From: Lacinutrix sp. MedPE-SW
GTDB lineage: Bacteria; Bacteroidota; Bacteroidia; Flavobacteriales; Flavobacteriaceae
Assembly: GCF_001874145.1 (NCBI RefSeq)
Contig: NZ_MPCX01000009.1
Span: 1 to 64,000, forward strand
Length of the DNA: 64,000 nucleotides
Reading direction: 5' to 3'
The notes beneath the pieces were generated by a model that worked only from the letters and a program-made list of their open reading frames with translations, did no database searches and had not been told where the DNA came from. The stretch's first letter is position 1. The number at the start of each line of letters is the position of its first letter. Shown here in pieces: positions 26,101 through 34,258 of this stretch. The translations under genes were made by a program, and so were the position numbers.

Positions 26101-26652
26101 AAAGTTACTTTTGGCGAAAGCCAATTTGAAAAAAATCTTGCATTTGTTGAAGATTGTATTGGTAAAGATATCCGTAAGTTCTTTGTAAAGGACTTTTATA
26201 ACGACCACATCAAACGTTATAAAAAACGCCCTATCTACTGGATGTTCTCTTCACCTAAAGGAGCCTTTAACGTGCTTATTTATATGCACCGTTACACACC
26301 AGATACGCTTAACCAAATATTAAACGGCTACTTAGTAGAATACAGAGAAAAGCTCAACACACGTATGGAGCATCTAGACCATTTGATTGAGTCAGGTTCC
26401 TCTAGCGAGCAAACCAAAGCAGCCAAAGAAAAAGACAACCTAAAAGCGGTTTTAATAGAACTACAAGAATATGAAAGAGAGGTGTTATATCCACTCGCTA
26501 CAGAGCGTATTGTAATAGACCTAGATGATGGTGTTTTAGTAAACTATAACAAGTTTGGTAACGCCATTAAACTAGTAAAAGGCTTAAACGATAAAAAAGC
26601 AAAGGATAAGGTGATGAAGTTTGATTGGATTGATACAACAACTATAAAATAA
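23113..26652 (+). CDS. pglX: BREX-1 adenine-specific DNA methyltransferase PglX
   Basis: The product has 1179 residues. It starts MNTNALKKFAQEARIKIVSQ, the usual PglX opening. The SAM-binding motif DQACGSGH is at 289-296 and the gamma-class catalytic motif NPPY is at 465-468 (followed by MGGGKMNKKM). It places the host mark at one adenine of a non-palindromic 6-bp site in studied systems and is required for defence. The middle (about 600-800) is the target-recognition region and is AT-richer than the flanks. This agrees with a swapped specificity segment, though I judged it by eye only. The next gene starts 8 nt downstream. Confidence 0.93.
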   Translation: MNTNALKKFAQEARIKIVSQVAAKLDYVITTDSAVLREKVAQVKKLKAEIQKTSKEQVVDKVAYTWFNRLMALRFMDANDYQPIKIGVVTPKDGYTLPELLDEAKQGNIPDELPVDTKHIFELLDGTIRSSDVQNEAYKELLIGACNHLNTIFPFLFEKINDYAELLLPDDLTSEFSIVQDIRDGMSTDDCAEVEIIGWIYQFYISERKDEVFAAKGKVKKEDIPAATQLFTPRWIVEYMVQNTVGKLWLQNRPNSSLKDHMPYYIESPANENDDFLKIDSVEEITLLDQACGSGHILVYGFELLTKIYEEEGYSPSEIPQLIIEKNLYGFEIDERAAQLAGLALMMKAREYHKRVFRKELTPHILCYQDLKLTTDEIKEVFKNIDTKLSNELLQDLGNIQQATNLGSLIIPHSSTSFLEETLSTLIEKAQTSSDLFLKEKLQQLVIALRQLVSLSRKFYCVVANPPYMGGGKMNKKMADWVKTNYPISKTDLFCCFIERSINFIHNKGFNGLVTMESWMFLSSYEKFRKMLLQKTLIHSLSHFGWHVMRIAFGTVAFILELNDSKRREGVYSFMDYKNLSKEEKPLQFPPQNNRYNFISQREFLKIPGNPIAYWLSNCAFQAFTENPIIEELANPRQGLASSDVTRFIRFWSEISTLKFEANLSSRDESVIKGIKWVPHNKGGGIQKWYGNNYYVINWDNDGEEIIAKAKMLYGSPTRTIKNIKYYFKPSITWGMIGAGMFSCRLSRGGFIFDVAGPSAFCEGRYFEIIAGYLNSNVAYYFLNAINPTLNYNSGDLGRLPFKMPENKNKESIKSLVLDCEGISRKYFDTKSSLSWDYTRNELIEQKADTLEESYDSYQHYWKNKFFQLHKNEEELNKQFIDIYGLQDELTPDVPLEDITILKEETDIVNGELVFDAKEVLIQFISYAVGCMFGRYSLDKEGLILANQGETLEDYIEKVAKSEDKVSFLPDDDNIIPILDDEWFEDDIVGRFYEFLKVTFGESQFEKNLAFVEDCIGKDIRKFFVKDFYNDHIKRYKKRPIYWMFSSPKGAFNVLIYMHRYTPDTLNQILNGYLVEYREKLNTRMEHLDHLIESGSSSEQTKAAKEKDNLKAVLIELQEYEREVLYPLATERIVIDLDDGVLVNYNKFGNAIKLVKGLNDKKAKDKVMKFDWIDTTTIK
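24470..24486. repeat. Palindromic repeat in pglX
   Basis: TTTCGCTTTCGCGAAAG has the perfect core CTTTCGCGAAAG (24475-24486). It is related to the palindromes in brxC and pglZ. Confidence 0.55.
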
Positions 26653-26660
26653 AAAATATT

Positions 26661-27716
26661 ATGGCTAAAGAAGCTTGGTACATTAATGAATCAGAATTAG
26701 ATGATTACCAGACACCAATAATTCAGAAGAAAATAAACAATTCCTTTGTGGTTAAAGGATGTGCTGGTTCTGGTAAAACAGTACTCGCTCTCTGGAAAGC
26801 TAGAGAAATAGATGATGCAGAACTTGGGAGCTATTATGTTGTAGTATATACCAAGGCTTTAAGACAGTTTGTTAACGATGGTGTTAATGAAGTAGGTTTA
26901 GCGCAAAGCAAGGTTGTACATCATTGGCATTGGAAAAATAGACTTAATCAGCCTAAAGCAGACTATGTGATTATTGATGAGGTACAGGATTTTACAAAAG
27001 ATGAATTATCAGAACTGCAAAAATCTGCAAACAAAGCATTTATATTGTTTGGAGATTCAGCACAACAGGTTTACAAAGGTCTTAAGCCAGATTTAATGAC
27101 GATGGAGCAAATTGCTTATCATACCTCATTACCAATGGAGCAATTAGTACTTAACCATAGGTTGCCTAAAAAAATAGGGCGTGTTGCCGAATATATTAAT
27201 GAAACAGGAGATTCTTTAGAAAGTAGATGTACAAAAGAAGGAGCAAATAAGCCATTTTTAGTAAAAGCTGATGATTGGGCTCAACAACTAAATTTTATTA
27301 AAGATACTATAGAAGAAAGAGGTTATACAGATGTTGGTATTTTATTTCCAGATAACCAACTTGTAAAATCTGCTGACGAGTATTATAAGGATATAAACTT
27401 TAGAGTAGAAGCAAAATATGATATCTCTTGGCCAGATAATACTAAGTTTTCTTTAAACTTTCATAGTGAAAACCCTAAAATTCTTACGTATCACAGTGCT
27501 AAAGGTTTACAATTTGAGGCTGTATTTATACCTAGTTGTTCAGAAGGTCTTATTAATAAAAGAAACTTAAATCCTCTCTATGTCGCATTAACACGAACAT
27601 ATCAAGATTTATTTGTGATGTATACAAATACATTAACAGATTTACTAGAGCCAATTCCAAAAACACTATTTGAGATTGTGGATTTAACTGAAGATGACGA
27701 CGATTTACCATTTTAA
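26661..27716 (+). CDS. UvrD/Rep-type SF1 helicase embedded in the BREX operon
   Basis: The product has 351 residues, small for the family. Walker A GCAGSGKT is at 33-40 and Walker B with helicase motif II, IIDEVQDF, is near 104-111. Motif III-like ILFGDSAQQVYKG, the motif V block YHSAKGLQFEAVFIP and motif VI LYVALTRT follow. All core SF1 motifs are present, so ATPase or helicase activity is plausible; the accessory 1B/2B domains are minimal. It is not a standard BREX component. It is placed between pglX and pglZ with an 8-nt gap before and 9 nt after, so it is integrated in the operon. It may work with the next gene. Confidence 0.8.
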   Translation: MAKEAWYINESELDDYQTPIIQKKINNSFVVKGCAGSGKTVLALWKAREIDDAELGSYYVVVYTKALRQFVNDGVNEVGLAQSKVVHHWHWKNRLNQPKADYVIIDEVQDFTKDELSELQKSANKAFILFGDSAQQVYKGLKPDLMTMEQIAYHTSLPMEQLVLNHRLPKKIGRVAEYINETGDSLESRCTKEGANKPFLVKADDWAQQLNFIKDTIEERGYTDVGILFPDNQLVKSADEYYKDINFRVEAKYDISWPDNTKFSLNFHSENPKILTYHSAKGLQFEAVFIPSCSEGLINKRNLNPLYVALTRTYQDLFVMYTNTLTDLLEPIPKTLFEIVDLTEDDDDLPF

Positions 27717-27725
27717 TAGAAAGCA

Positions 27726-29738
27726 ATGGAAAACTATTTATTTATACCAGTTAACAGTTTAAACTTTAATAATATTCTATCTTCAGAAAGTATATCACCA
27801 GCGTCTTTTTATGAAAAAAGAGGTTTTGGTTTTAGAAGGTTTGAGCGCATTAACGCAAATCCATTACCTAACTCTATTCTCGCTTATACTAAGGTGGTTG
27901 CTATAGAAACACCTAAAAGTGATAGAGAAGAATATCCTATTTACTTAGCTGTTCCAGAATCTTATATTCCAGCAGACCATAAAGCGTTTGCAACAGATAA
28001 TGTAACCGTTTTACAGACAGATGCTTCCATTCATATAAACTGGAAGGAATGTTTTTTTATTGCTAAAAATGAAGAGGATAGAAAGAAGTTAGCAGCAGGA
28101 ACCAAAAGGAGTTTAGAGATAAAGCACGCAGATTTATACTTAAAAAATTTCTGCTTGGTTACAGATTACAATTTTGAAACTATCGATTGGAATGAGACTA
28201 TTTTAGATAATATTCGAGATTATAAAAACTATAATCAAAACCAAATTATAAAAGACCAGAAGCTAAATAAATTAAAAGGGCTTGTTTACGGTTTTGTTTC
28301 AGGTAAACTAAAAGAACAACCTAGCGAACTTACTGAAGGGAAAAGATATTTTCAAGACTTTATTAATTCCTTTTCAGTATTGATGAATGAATTCTCGGTA
28401 TTATCCAGTGATTCTAAGAAAGGAAAAGTAGACAAGGTCAGAATTAAAAATGAACTTGATTACCTAATAGGACTAAAAGATAAAATCAGTATCCTATTTG
28501 GTGGGAATGAAGAGTTAGAAGTTGATAATGCCTTAATTAAAACATTTGCAATTGATGCTGCTCAAATTAAAGAATTCAAAGCCATAAACTACAACAAGAC
28601 AAGAAATTCAATCTATTCAATTGTTGCTAGTTTCCTAAAAGAGAGAAACACAGAGTTATATGCAATTGATGAGCTAATGGAAGTATTAATCCAGAAAGCT
28701 AAATCATTTGTCAGATATAATTCTTTTAGTCTTTACAAAGCTTTAGATGATTCCTTCAACGAATACAGAGTATTGATTAATGCCAAAATATCTGACTATG
28801 AAAAAGAAGTAGCATTATCTAGTTCATTTGATACCATTCCGTTTGTAACTGGTAAAGATTATTCCATAGTTGGTTATAAGTTGGAAGGCTTTAACAATGA
28901 TGAAAAAGAAACTTTTAGTGTAATAAGCAACGAATTATTATCACGACTAGAACTCTCAACAACTGATGAAATTGCACAAACGCGATTAGATATTATCCAG
29001 CATATTGGTGAAGAATTAAAGAAAAATTTTAAACAGGAGTCTGAAGAATTAGAGTTTTTAAGACGTTTGTATAAAAGTTTAAAAACTGTTGGAGTTGGTT
29101 TTAAAATTAGTGAAACAACAAACAACGCCCTACAATCACTAGCTTGTTTTTTATCACGTTATCAAGCAATGGATAAGCTTCAAGATTTTATGGAGAAAAA
29201 CAAGTATCAAAATTATGGAATGACCTATGCACTTTGGGGTTCTGCATACGGTTATGCTAACCTTTCAAAAATTTTATTATCCTCTATAGATTCAAGTACA
29301 GAGGTTATGAACTTACTAGCTAACTATACTGCGAATGTTACTCTCAATAAAAGTTTAGATGAAAATATGCTTAGCAACTTTTTAGGAACTAAGAAATTAT
29401 CAGAAACAAAATCTCCAGTTTTTGAATGGAATATTTCTAATGAAAAAAATAAGAATCCAGAAAAGAATAATATGGTTAAAATAACATTTGACCAAATGCT
29501 TAAAAATAATAAAGAGCTAGGTAAAAAAACAGAATGGGTAGAAGCACTTGGAGAATGTTATGATACAATGATGGAAAATGATATTGGAGGTGTCTTTTCA
29601 GATAGCTCGTACAAAGCAAAAGAATTTGAAAAAATAATATCAAATAAGAAATCAAAAGGGTATTTAAAAGGCTTCGGAAAAGCTAAGATTGAATTAGCTA
29701 TTTCAGAATTTTTAAAATTTATAACTAAAGGTGAGTAA
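27726..29738 (+). CDS. Unknown 670-residue protein embedded in the BREX operon
   Basis: I do not recognise this protein. The N-terminal ~160 residues look like a beta-rich domain (MENYLFIPVNSLNFNNILSS, FGFRRFERINANPLPNSIL, VAIETPKSDREEYPIYLAVP). The remainder is helical with coiled-coil-like stretches (QSEELEFLRRLYKSLKTV), then a lysine-rich tail. No Walker, nuclease or methyltransferase motif is visible. It lies 9 nt after the helicase and overlaps the GTG start of pglZ by 8 nt, so it belongs to the operon. With the helicase it may form a two-gene accessory module. Confidence 0.7.
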   Translation: MENYLFIPVNSLNFNNILSSESISPASFYEKRGFGFRRFERINANPLPNSILAYTKVVAIETPKSDREEYPIYLAVPESYIPADHKAFATDNVTVLQTDASIHINWKECFFIAKNEEDRKKLAAGTKRSLEIKHADLYLKNFCLVTDYNFETIDWNETILDNIRDYKNYNQNQIIKDQKLNKLKGLVYGFVSGKLKEQPSELTEGKRYFQDFINSFSVLMNEFSVLSSDSKKGKVDKVRIKNELDYLIGLKDKISILFGGNEELEVDNALIKTFAIDAAQIKEFKAINYNKTRNSIYSIVASFLKERNTELYAIDELMEVLIQKAKSFVRYNSFSLYKALDDSFNEYRVLINAKISDYEKEVALSSSFDTIPFVTGKDYSIVGYKLEGFNNDEKETFSVISNELLSRLELSTTDEIAQTRLDIIQHIGEELKKNFKQESEELEFLRRLYKSLKTVGVGFKISETTNNALQSLACFLSRYQAMDKLQDFMEKNKYQNYGMTYALWGSAYGYANLSKILLSSIDSSTEVMNLLANYTANVTLNKSLDENMLSNFLGTKKLSETKSPVFEWNISNEKNKNPEKNNMVKITFDQMLKNNKELGKKTEWVEALGECYDTMMENDIGGVFSDSSYKAKEFEKIISNKKSKGYLKGFGKAKIELAISEFLKFITKGE

Positions 29739-32226
29739 GATAAAAGAAGCATTAATAAAACGGTTTCAAGACCATAGAGTCATTTTCTGGTATGATGAAA
29801 AGAAAGACTTCATCGAAGATTTTGATACACTTTCCATATCTGATGTAGAGAAAATTCACGTCAACAAAAATGAGTTTGAAGTAAAGCATATTATCACGAA
29901 ACAAAAACCAAAAGATAAGTTCTTACTCTACTTCACAGGCAAGAAACCTAGTAACGAAGAAAACTGGCTACTAGATATAGAACTAGCACATCATCTATTC
30001 CATACAGACCAAGAAGCAATGTTCTTACAAGAAATAGGTTTAGGTTATCATTTAAAAGAACTGATTGCTGAGCATATTGAATTTTTTAAAGCCAAAGACC
30101 GCAGGAACAAGCTTAAAGAGTTGCTGGGTGCTGGAGATGAGCACGAAGACATCCGTAGTAAAATGCTAGCAGTGTTATTCAATACAGATTATGTAAATCT
30201 TAGTACGTTTATACACTCACATAGTGCAGCATTTATAGATGGTAACGAGAAGTTTGATAAAGACTTAGACCGCTTTAGTTTAAAAAGCTACTACTGGGGA
30301 AAAATTAAATATGCATTTAACTATGTAGCAGAAGAACCATCTATTTACGATTTCCTATTAGAAGTCTTTAACCACAGCTTTAGTTTAGGTCGTCCTTCAG
30401 AATTGACTAAAGAATCTCGTTTACTCATTGCTCTTTGGAAGGATACCATTCAATATCGAGAAAGCTTTGGTGCGGTTTCAGATAAAATCGCGACTGACAT
30501 TGACGTAGAAACCAAAATGCAACAAGCAGAAATTTCAGCTATTATAAACGACGATTTGTTTCGCTTAAGCGATAAAAAGATTATTTACGATTTAGTCAAC
30601 CTCATCGCAGAAGAAGGTATTGCTTATGACAAAGTAGTTCAGTTTAAAAAACAAAGAGAAAATAAATATTGGTATGCTACTTCAAAAGCTTTATATAATG
30701 GTTTAGAATATGGTGCGGAGACCTTACATCTCATCCGTAAATACAACGGAACTACCTATTCAAATTTTAGTGATGGGATAGAAAGTTATGCTTCAGAATT
30801 GTATGAAGTAGACCAAGCCTATAGAAAGTTTGTTTGGAGCTTTAAACAATCAAAACAAAACAGAATACTTGCAACGCTAGCAGAAAAAATAGAAAAGGTC
30901 TATGCTAACGATTGGTTGTTAAAATATAACAACAACTGGCAAAAAGTAGTAGATGACTTGACTGTATGGCCTACTCAAGAACCCTATAGTCAACAACGCT
31001 TTTTTGAACAACACGTACAACCATTTGCAAAGAAGAAACAACGTTTATTTGTTATTATTTCAGATGCCTTACGTTATGAGAATGGCGCAGAATTAAGTAG
31101 AAGATTACAATCGGAAAATAGGTACGAGTCGTCCATAGAGCATATGGTAAGTAGTTTGCCTTGCTACACTCAATTAGGAATGGCTTCTTTATTACCGCAT
31201 AGTAGTATTTCGCTTAAAGCGAAAACAGATACCATACTCATTGATGGAATGTCAAGTGCTGGAACCAAGGGACGTTCTAAAATTTTAGCAACAAATTCAG
31301 GTGTAAGAGCTACTGCAATTAAGGCAGATGACTTTATGAATATGAATGCGAATAAAGAGGGAAGAGCTTTTGTAAAGCAATACGACCTCATCTACATCTA
31401 TCACAATAGAATAGACAAAACAGGTGACGATAAAGCTACTGAAGAACGAGTTTTTGATGCTGTAGAACAAGAGTTCGATTTCTTGATGGATATGATGAAG
31501 AAGATTGCTAATATGAACGGAAACAATATGATGATTACCGCAGACCACGGTTATATCTACCAACATAGTGATTTAGATGAAAGTGATTTTGTAACCTCAA
31601 GGCATTCAGGAACCATTTGGAAAGAAAATAGACGCTTTGTTATTGGTCAAGACCTAAAAGGTGATGACACCACAAAAGCCTTTAAAGGTTCTGAGTTAAA
31701 TATTGATACGAATGTAGATGTATTGATACCAAAATCTGTAAATAGATTGAGAATAAGCGGAGCTGGTTCACGATTTGTTCACGGTGGAGCTACGATGCAG
31801 GAAATTGTTATTCCGTTGCTTAAAGTGAGTAAAAAACGTCAAGACACCACATCTCAAGTAGATATTGATATTATTAAATCTACAGATAGAATTACTACAA
31901 ATATTCTTGCAGTTTCATTCATCCAATCTAATCTAGTTACTGAGCAAGTATTACGAAGAACCATTAGAGCTGCCATTTATGCAGAAGATGGAGAACGATT
32001 AAGTGATTTGTTTACCTACAATTTTGATATAGATGAAGGAAGTGAAAGACAACGAGAGGTAAAACATCGTTTCCAATTGATGTCTAAAGCCAGTGGAAAG
32101 TATAAGAACCAACGTGTAAAATTAGTTTTAGAAGAACCTGTAGAAGGAACCACAAAGTGGAAAGAATACCAAAGCTTCTTTTACACACTAAACATATCAT
32201 TTACTAACGACTTTGATGACATATAA
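29731..32226 (+). CDS. pglZ: BREX-1 phosphatase-fold protein PglZ (type A)
   Basis: The product has 831 residues from a GTG start that overlaps the previous gene by 8 nt. The N-terminus has HRVIFWYDEKKDFIEDFDTL, as in PglZ type A. The alkaline-phosphatase-superfamily core shows FVIISDALRYENGAELSRRL (Asp445) and MMITADHGYIYQH (Asp605-His606). PglZ is a metal-dependent nuclease/phosphatase-fold protein needed for BREX defence and PglX function. A palindrome TTTCGCTTAAAGCGAAA lies at 31208-31224 and TCGCTTAAGCGA at 30561-30572. Confidence 0.92.
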   Translation: MSKIKEALIKRFQDHRVIFWYDEKKDFIEDFDTLSISDVEKIHVNKNEFEVKHIITKQKPKDKFLLYFTGKKPSNEENWLLDIELAHHLFHTDQEAMFLQEIGLGYHLKELIAEHIEFFKAKDRRNKLKELLGAGDEHEDIRSKMLAVLFNTDYVNLSTFIHSHSAAFIDGNEKFDKDLDRFSLKSYYWGKIKYAFNYVAEEPSIYDFLLEVFNHSFSLGRPSELTKESRLLIALWKDTIQYRESFGAVSDKIATDIDVETKMQQAEISAIINDDLFRLSDKKIIYDLVNLIAEEGIAYDKVVQFKKQRENKYWYATSKALYNGLEYGAETLHLIRKYNGTTYSNFSDGIESYASELYEVDQAYRKFVWSFKQSKQNRILATLAEKIEKVYANDWLLKYNNNWQKVVDDLTVWPTQEPYSQQRFFEQHVQPFAKKKQRLFVIISDALRYENGAELSRRLQSENRYESSIEHMVSSLPCYTQLGMASLLPHSSISLKAKTDTILIDGMSSAGTKGRSKILATNSGVRATAIKADDFMNMNANKEGRAFVKQYDLIYIYHNRIDKTGDDKATEERVFDAVEQEFDFLMDMMKKIANMNGNNMMITADHGYIYQHSDLDESDFVTSRHSGTIWKENRRFVIGQDLKGDDTTKAFKGSELNIDTNVDVLIPKSVNRLRISGAGSRFVHGGATMQEIVIPLLKVSKKRQDTTSQVDIDIIKSTDRITTNILAVSFIQSNLVTEQVLRRTIRAAIYAEDGERLSDLFTYNFDIDEGSERQREVKHRFQLMSKASGKYKNQRVKLVLEEPVEGTTKWKEYQSFFYTLNISFTNDFDDI
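31208..31224. repeat. 17-bp palindrome in pglZ
   Basis: Exact copy of the brxC palindrome TTTCGCTTAAAGCGAAA in the same frame (ISLKAK). Another palindrome, TCGCTTAAGCGA, lies upstream at 30561-30572. Confidence 0.7.
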
Positions 32227-32229
32227 GAT

Positions 32230-34254
32230 ATGAAGGAACTAGATATAAAACTTAATGAGCACTTTGAAGGAAAAGTAGTTAGAAAAGACTTAACCCAATT
32301 GGTTAAAGGAAATGCAATTGTACCTACTTACGTATTGGAGTACCTTTTAGGTCAATATTGCGCTACAGATGATGAAGAAACCATTAATCAGGGCGTAGAA
32401 ACCGTTAAGAATATAATATCAAAACACTTCGTACATAGAGATGAAGCTAACCTCATCAAATCTACAGTTAAAGAAAAAGGGTCGCATAGAATTATAGATA
32501 AAGTTTCTGTAAGACTTAATGACGTTAAAGACCAGTATGAAGCATCTTTTGCAAATCTTGGACTAAGTCGTATTCCGATTTCCAGTGACGTCATTAAAGA
32601 ACATAAAAAACTACTCTCAAGCGGAGTTTGGTGTATTTTGACCTTAGCATACTATTCTTCAGATGAAAAAGGAACCGTTCCTTGGATAATAGAAAGTATT
32701 AAGCCCATTCAAATATCTAATGTAGATATAGAAGAATACAAAAGTGCAAGACAGCAATTTACGACAGATGAGTGGATGGATGTATTGATGCAATCGATAG
32801 GTCTAAACCCAGATGAGTTTACCAAACGTTCTAAACTCTTACAATTAACACGATTAGTTCCATTTGTAGAAAACAATTATAACCTCATCGAATTGGGGCC
32901 AAAAGGAACAGGTAAATCTCATATATTTTCAGAATTATCACCACACGGAATGCTTATATCAGGTGGAGAAGTTTCCAAAGCTAAACTCTTTGTAAATAAT
33001 AGCACTGGAGAAATAGGTTTGGTTGGCTATTGGGATGTTGTGGCTTATGATGAGTTTGCTGGAAAAACCAAAAGGTCTGATAGAGGTTTAGTAGACATCT
33101 TAAAGAATTATATGGCAAACAAGTTCTTCTCAAGAGGAACACAACAATATGGAGCTTCAGCGTCAATGGTGTTTGTGGGTAATACAGACCATTCAGTTCC
33201 CTATATGCTTAAGCATAGTGACCTTTTTGAAGCGTTACCAAAGGACTACTATGACACTGCCTTTTTAGATAGAATGCACGCTTATTTACCAGGTTGGGAA
33301 GTGCTCAAATTGCGTAATGAAATGTTTAGTTCTGACTATGGTTTTATAGTTGATTATCTAGCTGAAATCCTAAGAGGGCTACGTAAGGAAGATAGAACCA
33401 ATGAGTATACGCAGTTTTTTGAGTTATCTAACTCTATCACTACTCGTGATAAAACAGCTATTGAAAAGACATTTGCTGGATTAATCAAAGTCATATATCC
33501 GCAAGGAGATTTTGATGAGGATGAGGCTAAAGAGCTGTTAGATTTTGCCATAGAAAATAGAAAGCGTGTAAAGCAACAGCTTGAGAAGATGGATGAAACC
33601 TTCTTGGAACAACCTGTAGATTTTAGTTATACCATTAAAAGTTCAGGTGAAGTAGTAAATGTAGAAACCTTGGAAGTAATTGAGAATGGCGGAGGAAATT
33701 TAAACACTATTAATCAGGTTGAGACTTCAGACGTTTCTAATAAAGATATGGTTGAGGCACTTCAACCAAAACCAATCGAGCTTTCAGGTGGACAAAAAAT
33801 AATACGAGACAACCAATCTGGTATTTCATATGACTTACTATTCGGTGCTTATCTGGTAGGCGCTACTGATGTAAAAGTAATAGACCCATATGTGCGACTT
33901 CCCTACCAATTGAGAAACTTTATGGAATTTGCTAAGCTACTTTCTGAAAAGAAAGACCCAGATGTTGAGGTCAAGCTTCATCTAGTAACAGCAAATAATG
34001 AAGATTATATTGAAGATGCTAAAGAAGCCTTCAAACAAATGCAATATTCACTGGAAGGAATAGGAATTATTTTTACTTACGAGTTTGATGATTTCATTCA
34101 TGACCGTTCCATCATTTTAGATAACGGCTGGAAGGTCATTCTAGGGCGAGGGCTGGATATTTGGCAAAAAACAGGTGGATGGTATGATATTAATGAATAC
34201 TTGCAAGAAAAACGTTTATGTAAAGCTTGTGAGGTGACTTTTGTTGAAAACTAG
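32230..34254 (+). CDS. brxL: BREX protein BrxL with MIT_C-like C-terminus
   Basis: The product has 674 residues. The N-terminal part (GKVVRKDLTQLVKGNAIVPT, YVLEYLLGQYCATDDEE) and the AAA+ core ELGPKGTGKSHIFSEL (Lys229), with GYWDVVAYDEFAGK, are canonical for Lon-related BrxL. After about residue 510 I see no Ser-Lys Lon protease motif. Instead there is YDLLFGAYLVGATDVKVIDP, YVRLPYQLRNFMEFAKLL and a compact alpha/beta ending, resembling the MIT C-terminal (PLD-like) domain. BrxL is needed for phage exclusion but not for methylation in studied systems. It is the last core gene of the operon. Confidence 0.9.
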   Translation: MKELDIKLNEHFEGKVVRKDLTQLVKGNAIVPTYVLEYLLGQYCATDDEETINQGVETVKNIISKHFVHRDEANLIKSTVKEKGSHRIIDKVSVRLNDVKDQYEASFANLGLSRIPISSDVIKEHKKLLSSGVWCILTLAYYSSDEKGTVPWIIESIKPIQISNVDIEEYKSARQQFTTDEWMDVLMQSIGLNPDEFTKRSKLLQLTRLVPFVENNYNLIELGPKGTGKSHIFSELSPHGMLISGGEVSKAKLFVNNSTGEIGLVGYWDVVAYDEFAGKTKRSDRGLVDILKNYMANKFFSRGTQQYGASASMVFVGNTDHSVPYMLKHSDLFEALPKDYYDTAFLDRMHAYLPGWEVLKLRNEMFSSDYGFIVDYLAEILRGLRKEDRTNEYTQFFELSNSITTRDKTAIEKTFAGLIKVIYPQGDFDEDEAKELLDFAIENRKRVKQQLEKMDETFLEQPVDFSYTIKSSGEVVNVETLEVIENGGGNLNTINQVETSDVSNKDMVEALQPKPIELSGGQKIIRDNQSGISYDLLFGAYLVGATDVKVIDPYVRLPYQLRNFMEFAKLLSEKKDPDVEVKLHLVTANNEDYIEDAKEAFKQMQYSLEGIGIIFTYEFDDFIHDRSIILDNGWKVILGRGLDIWQKTGGWYDINEYLQEKRLCKACEVTFVEN

Positions 34255-34258
34255 ATTA

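Noticed and set aside
34241-34258. Upstream TTG start for the DUF262 gene
   Set aside because: It lies inside brxL, and the ATG at 34259 gives the normal N-terminus of the family.
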